In this document: positions 60,924 to 64,000 of the stretch, piece after piece
How the letters are laid out: each line of letters opens with the position of its first letter
How positions within the stretch are numbered: position 1 is the stretch's first letter
DNA from: Bacteroidales bacterium
GTDB taxonomy: Bacteria; Bacteroidota; Bacteroidia; Bacteroidales; Muribaculaceae
Direction: 5' to 3'
NCBI GenBank assembly: GCA_004557825.1
Contig: SFFL01000006.1
Coordinates: 33,987-97,986, forward strand
Length of the DNA: 64,000 bases
Notes under the pieces: model-generated
Databases searched by the model: none
What the model was told of the DNA's origin: nothing
The model's input: only the letters and a program-made list of their open reading frames with translations
Position numbers and translations under genes: made by a program

Positions 60924-61724
60924 ATGAAATTTTTCCACAGCCGCAGCCTTTTTGCCGCCATTATATTTTCCTGCGCCATCTCACCTGCTGCACCTGCAGC
61001 TACCCCTGGTGCCGATGATTCTAAGCAGTCTACAGCTCTGCCTGCCGATACCGTCATATTCACAATCCCATCCGCCAACGAGATTGCCCCCCGTCTGAAA
61101 GTTCCCCAGAATTCCGGCCTGGGCCACTTCACCTGGGGCATTGACGCCGGCAGTTCCATTGATATGACAGCCAACGATATGACAGCAATCGCCCTCAGAG
61201 GCTATTTCGGCTACAAAGGTCACGCTCTGCGACTCCTCGGCGTGGGCGCCGGCATCGACATTATGGTCAACAATTCTTCGCGCTGCTATCCCATCTTTGC
61301 GATTCTGCGCACATCATTTTCCTCCAAACCTCGGCTCTGCTTTCTCGACCTCCGCGCCGGTATATGCGCCAACAATATTCTCGACTATAAGTCGCGCATA
61401 AACCCCTATGCCTCAATAGGCTTAGGCATAACGCTGGCACACGGCCGCAAATTCTCCTCTCACATCCTCCTCTCCTACACCTTCCAGTCTGTCGGCCGCA
61501 TCCACCGCACTATTTTGATGCCCGATACCAGCACACGCGAGGACTTCTCCGACGAATCATTCGACAACCTGGCATCAATCGCAGCCCGCGCTTCCGATTC
61601 CGCAGGTTCCGACAAACCGGACTCCCCCTCCGGCGCTCCCGCCTCCGACCTGATTCCTGTCACAGACAGCACCTTCTTCCCTCACATCCATTATGCCTCC
61701 ATCAGCATAGGCTGCTCCTTCTAA
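60924..61724 (+). CDS. Secreted beta-barrel-like hypothetical protein
   Basis: 266 residues with a signal peptide (LFAAIIFSCAISPAAPAAT). After a polar segment the sequence alternates in the way of small outer-membrane barrels (FTWGIDAGSSIDMTANDMT, AIALRGYFGYKGHALRLLGV, NPYASIGLGITLAHGRKFSS, HILLSYTFQSVGRIHRT), and it ends in Phe (SISIGCSF), the barrel-assembly signature. A Ser/Asp/Pro-rich loop (about 213-245) lies before the last strand. Similar in plan to the DUF6089 protein, but no direct family was recognised. Confidence 0.68.
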   Translation: MKFFHSRSLFAAIIFSCAISPAAPAATPGADDSKQSTALPADTVIFTIPSANEIAPRLKVPQNSGLGHFTWGIDAGSSIDMTANDMTAIALRGYFGYKGHALRLLGVGAGIDIMVNNSSRCYPIFAILRTSFSSKPRLCFLDLRAGICANNILDYKSRINPYASIGLGITLAHGRKFSSHILLSYTFQSVGRIHRTILMPDTSTREDFSDESFDNLASIAARASDSAGSDKPDSPSGAPASDLIPVTDSTFFPHIHYASISIGCSF

Positions 61725-61845
61725 ATCTGAATTCCCGACCTTATTCTGCTGTTTACAGCCTCGCTTGACTATTTTCAGATTTGACGGCAATTCCCGGCCT
61801 TATCCTACTGTTTAATCTTATTTAACAGAATTTCCCATCCAAACA

Positions 61846-61877
61846 TTTGGCCACCTCGAAATAAAACCCTACCTTTG
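61846..61877 (+). promoter_or_regulatory. Promoter of the initiator tRNA
   Basis: TTTG (61846-61849), 20 bases, TACCTTTG (61870-61877). About 40 bases to the tRNA. Confidence 0.75.
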
Positions 61878-61919
61878 CACTCGAAAACGATAAGCCCTCT
61901 CTGAGGCTTCAAGATGTAT

Positions 61920-61994
<75 letters not shown>

Positions 61995-62000
61995 AATTTC

Positions 62001-62032
62001 ACAACACGCCCAATTGCTTTGCGGCGTGTTGT
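62001..62032 (+). terminator. Hairpin after the initiator tRNA
   Basis: Arms ACAACACGCC (62001-62010) and GGCGTGTTGT (62023-62032), followed by TGGCATTTT. Acts as terminator or tRNA 3' trailer; its end is 13 bases before the next start codon. Confidence 0.65.
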
Positions 62033-62045
62033 TGGCATTTTAGAT

Positions 62046-63476
62046 ATGAGCCAAGACAAACACCCCGCCGACGACGACCTGATGCGCCTTTGGGAAGCTA
62101 ATGCCCATAACCCCAACTACAACGCCGACGACGATTGGGCCTGCATTCAGCCCGGTCTGAAGCCCGACTGGTACGAGAAATCACATCCAAAAAGCCATAA
62201 CCAATACACTCCCACATATCCGGCGCAAGCATTAGACCTGCGCCTGAATCTTTCCTCCAATCCCACAATTCCGGGTCACGACTATTCCGGCATCGCCACA
62301 TACTTCGTCACCATTATCAAAGAGGAGTTCGCACTCGCTTTAGCCGAACTAAAGCAAGTACAGACAAGTGCCGGCACTCACTTCACAGCTCACCCCACCT
62401 CCGAAGGCCGCATCATACAGCAAGCTATCGCAGCTCTCAACCGTGAATCACCTCGGGCAAAAATCACCCACCACGCCATAATGCCCGACCACCTGCACCT
62501 GCTCCTCCAAATCAACGACACACTTTCCGAAAGCCCCTGGCTCTATATCCGCACACTCATCAACGAGTGCAACGCCCACTATACCGCCGCACAATCAATA
62601 GCTGCAGAGACCGACACTCTCCTCCTGAAAACCCAATTTCACCATATAATCTGCCAAAATCAGGCACACATCCACTACCTCACAGATTATATGGTCACCA
62701 ACCCACGACGAATCGCCATCCGCGAAAACACCCCCGATTTCGCCACCCGACGCATCAACACCCTCTACAACAACAAAACAATCACCCTCATGGGCAACAC
62801 CCAACTCCTCGACTCCCCCCTCCTAATCCCCCATACCCCCACCATCCCCTCCAATCCCTCTATTCCACCCTCCTCCATTCCACCCTCTCCTATTCTACCC
62901 TCTCCCAAAATTTCCTCTACTTCAACCATTTCCTCCGCTTCATCCCATCCTACGACACCAGTCACTCCCTCAGTCCCCTCCGGTTCCTCCGCATCCTCAG
63001 ACCCCTCCATTTCTTCTGAGCAACTCCTCCAAGCCGCTGAAAACAACGCCACAATAATCACTGCCGCACTCACACCCGACGAAACAACCCTCATAACACG
63101 AGCTGTAAACAAAGGCGCCCGCATCATCTACATCCTCCCTACACCACTTCCGCAACACCCCCTCCTCACCGACGCCGACCGCGCCCTCCTCCACACCGGC
63201 CGCCTTCTCCTCATCGCCCCCACCCAGCGCCCCACCCTCACCCCCTCCAACCCCCATCCCCTCCTCCAATCCACCTCAAACCCACTCTCCCAATCCACCT
63301 CAAACCCACCCCATCAATTCCCCTCAAACACATTCCTACAATCCACCAATAATCCACACCAACCTCTATCCACTTCAAATTCCAAACCATATATATCCAG
63401 CATACCACTTATTGAGAACATCCGCTCCTTCATCATAGCCCTCTCCGATTACACCATTCCCCGCCCCAACCACTAA
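62046..63476 (+). CDS. HUH/RAYT-like transposase homologue with extra C-terminal domain
   Basis: 476 residues from the ATG at 62046. N-terminal acidic segment, then a Y1-transposase-like domain (about 80-225): TYFVTIIKEEF, HUH motif in HHAIMPDHLHLLLQI (His149, His151), candidate catalytic Tyr179 in ECNAHYTAAQ and the RAYT-style end FHHIICQNQAHIHYLTDYM followed by VTNPRRIAI. A Ser/Pro/Thr linker (about 255-345) joins a Rossmann-like domain (about 345-425; LTPDETTLITRAVNKGARII, LLHTGRLLLIAPTQRP), and the end is again low-complexity. RAYT proteins move REP hairpins; one lies 310 bases downstream. Linkers are repeat-built and Asn/Thr/Pro-rich. Confidence 0.75.
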   Translation: MSQDKHPADDDLMRLWEANAHNPNYNADDDWACIQPGLKPDWYEKSHPKSHNQYTPTYPAQALDLRLNLSSNPTIPGHDYSGIATYFVTIIKEEFALALAELKQVQTSAGTHFTAHPTSEGRIIQQAIAALNRESPRAKITHHAIMPDHLHLLLQINDTLSESPWLYIRTLINECNAHYTAAQSIAAETDTLLLKTQFHHIICQNQAHIHYLTDYMVTNPRRIAIRENTPDFATRRINTLYNNKTITLMGNTQLLDSPLLIPHTPTIPSNPSIPPSSIPPSPILPSPKISSTSTISSASSHPTTPVTPSVPSGSSASSDPSISSEQLLQAAENNATIITAALTPDETTLITRAVNKGARIIYILPTPLPQHPLLTDADRALLHTGRLLLIAPTQRPTLTPSNPHPLLQSTSNPLSQSTSNPPHQFPSNTFLQSTNNPHQPLSTSNSKPYISSIPLIENIRSFIIALSDYTIPRPNH

Positions 63477-63784
63477 CCGCTTCTCCCCGCCCTAACCACT
63501 ACCGCTTCTCCCCGCCCTAAAGACTAACCACTCCTCCTCGCCCAAATCGCCAACTACACCACCCCTTCCAACACCCTCCTATACACCCTGCCTTTCCCGG
63601 CCGCAAATATCCTTACCAGTGCGTTAGTGCAGCACTGTGCTGAGGGCACATGCCCGAAGTAAAGCCGCTTTCCAAAGTTTAGCGACCGCCCAAAGTGCAT
63701 CAATTACCCAAATAGAGCGACCGCCAGAAGTGTAGCCAGCGGCCTCCTGTTCTTCGGCCTTTGCCTCCGCCTGGGTAGCCATCC

Positions 63785-63815
63785 GGGGCGGGCGCGAAAA
63801 ATCGCGCCCCTACCG
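63785..63815. repeat. REP-like GC-rich palindrome
   Basis: Arms GGGCGCGA (63790-63797) and TCGCGCCC (63802-63809), loop AAAA, flanked by CCGG on both sides and ending CCCCTACCGG. Size and shape are those of repetitive extragenic palindromes associated with RAYT genes. Confidence 0.6.
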
Positions 63816-63859
63816 GCCTCTTCCGCGTGGGTTTATGTCTTTCGCACCGAAGGGGCGCG

Positions 63860-63890
63860 GCCGCGTTTATCGCGGCTTTTGTATTTTTCT
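63860..63890 (+). terminator. Terminator-like hairpin
   Basis: GCCGCG (63860-63865), loop TTTAT, CGCGGC (63871-63876), then TTTTGTATTTTTC. It would end transcripts from the transposase-homologue gene. Confidence 0.65.
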
Positions 63891-63902
63891 TTTTGTCTTT
63901 AT

Positions 63903-63997
63903 GTCTTTCTGTCTAAAATCCATTTTGTCTTTCTGTCTAAAAATCCGCTGACCCGTCTTTCTGTCTAAAAATTCCGATTGTCTTTCTGGCTGAGAAA
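63903..63997. repeat. Tandem GTCTTTCTGTCTAAAA units
   Basis: Four units beginning at 63903, 63927, 63955 and 63980 (spacing 24-28), each GTCTTTCTGTCTAAAA or a close variant, cut by the window end. The array may continue beyond 64000. Confidence 0.7.
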
Positions 63998-64000
63998 GGG

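Larger units (their letters stand above)
63477..64000. other. Repeat-rich gene-free end of the window
   Basis: No gene seen. In order: a tandem CCGCTTCTCCCCGCCCTAA unit twice (63478-63525), a stretch with short inverted repeats (GTGCAGCACTGTGC), a REP-like hairpin, a terminator-type hairpin, and pyrimidine-rich tandem units. Composition differs sharply from the coding DNA. Confidence 0.5.

Overview
The window reads as chromosomal DNA of a Bacteroidales bacterium, most likely a gut Muribaculaceae-type member. Four things point there. Many start regions carry the Bacteroidetes -7 box TAnnTTTG, often with TTTG/TTG about 19-20 bases upstream, and classical Shine-Dalgarno sequences are weak or absent. 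Families restricted to this phylum are present (DUF6089, DUF6242, DUF4924, and a lamin-tail/OadG fusion). The order DUF6089-uppS-bamA-ompH-ompH is typical. The coding sequence is moderately GC-rich while the gaps are AT-rich. There is no phage, plasmid backbone or CRISPR array; most of the window is core genome.

Layout. 0-7 kb: end of lepA, manA, then on the minus strand the outer-membrane assembly run DUF6089-uppS-bamA-ompH-ompH. 7-16.5 kb: lipoproteins and small membrane proteins, a membrane-bound AraC-type regulator, a LuxR-type response regulator with a TPR sensor kinase, and gdhA. 17-20.4 kb: a candidate small RNA and an MBOAT/DHHW pair predicted to O-acetylate an exported polysaccharide. 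20.6-27.5 kb: rplS, a glutaminase-fold protein lacking its catalytic Ser-x-x-Lys, then glmS-rfbB-rfbA-aminotransferase (nucleotide-sugar supply). 27.5-28.4 kb: a gene-free stretch unlike its neighbours, ending in what looks like a broken antitoxin. 28.4-32.7 kb (minus): queE, queD, prfC, rfbD, DUF4924. 32.9-37.6 kb: methylmalonyl-CoA epimerase and a sodium-pumping methylmalonyl-CoA decarboxylase. 38.4-45 kb: a small conserved gene, aspS, Nif3-like, zinc-ribbon coiled-coil, a FemAB-like acyltransferase, two hypotheticals and a Crp/Fnr-like regulator. 45.3-50 kb: divergent secreted Ntn hydrolase and tricorn-like protease. 50-53 kb: rplM-rpsI-rpsB-tsf. 53.5-61.7 kb: orphan sensor kinase, uvrA, two YtxH proteins, a holin-like membrane protein, prmA and a beta-barrel-like protein. 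61.9-64 kb: initiator tRNA, a HUH (RAYT-like) transposase homologue with an unusual C-terminal domain, and a repeat-rich end.

Most distinctive signals: (1) a family of roughly 150-bp palindromic elements with terminal inverted repeats beginning GGGGCTGTRTCAAAA, three main copies plus fragments, none with a transposase inside; (2) the RAYT-like protein, with a Ser/Pro/Thr linker and a Rossmann-like C-terminal domain, beside a REP-like hairpin; (3) the glutaminase homologue that has lost Ser-x-x-Lys and gained a Cys-rich loop; (4) a compact promoter-to-terminator unit of about 65 nt upstream of the acetylation genes; (5) palindromes overlapping or just after the promoters of aspS and of the small gene before it; (6) start codons placed almost at the predicted transcription start, suggesting leaderless mRNAs.

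All calls come from reading sequence and translations by eye; no similarity search, folding program or genome comparison was run.
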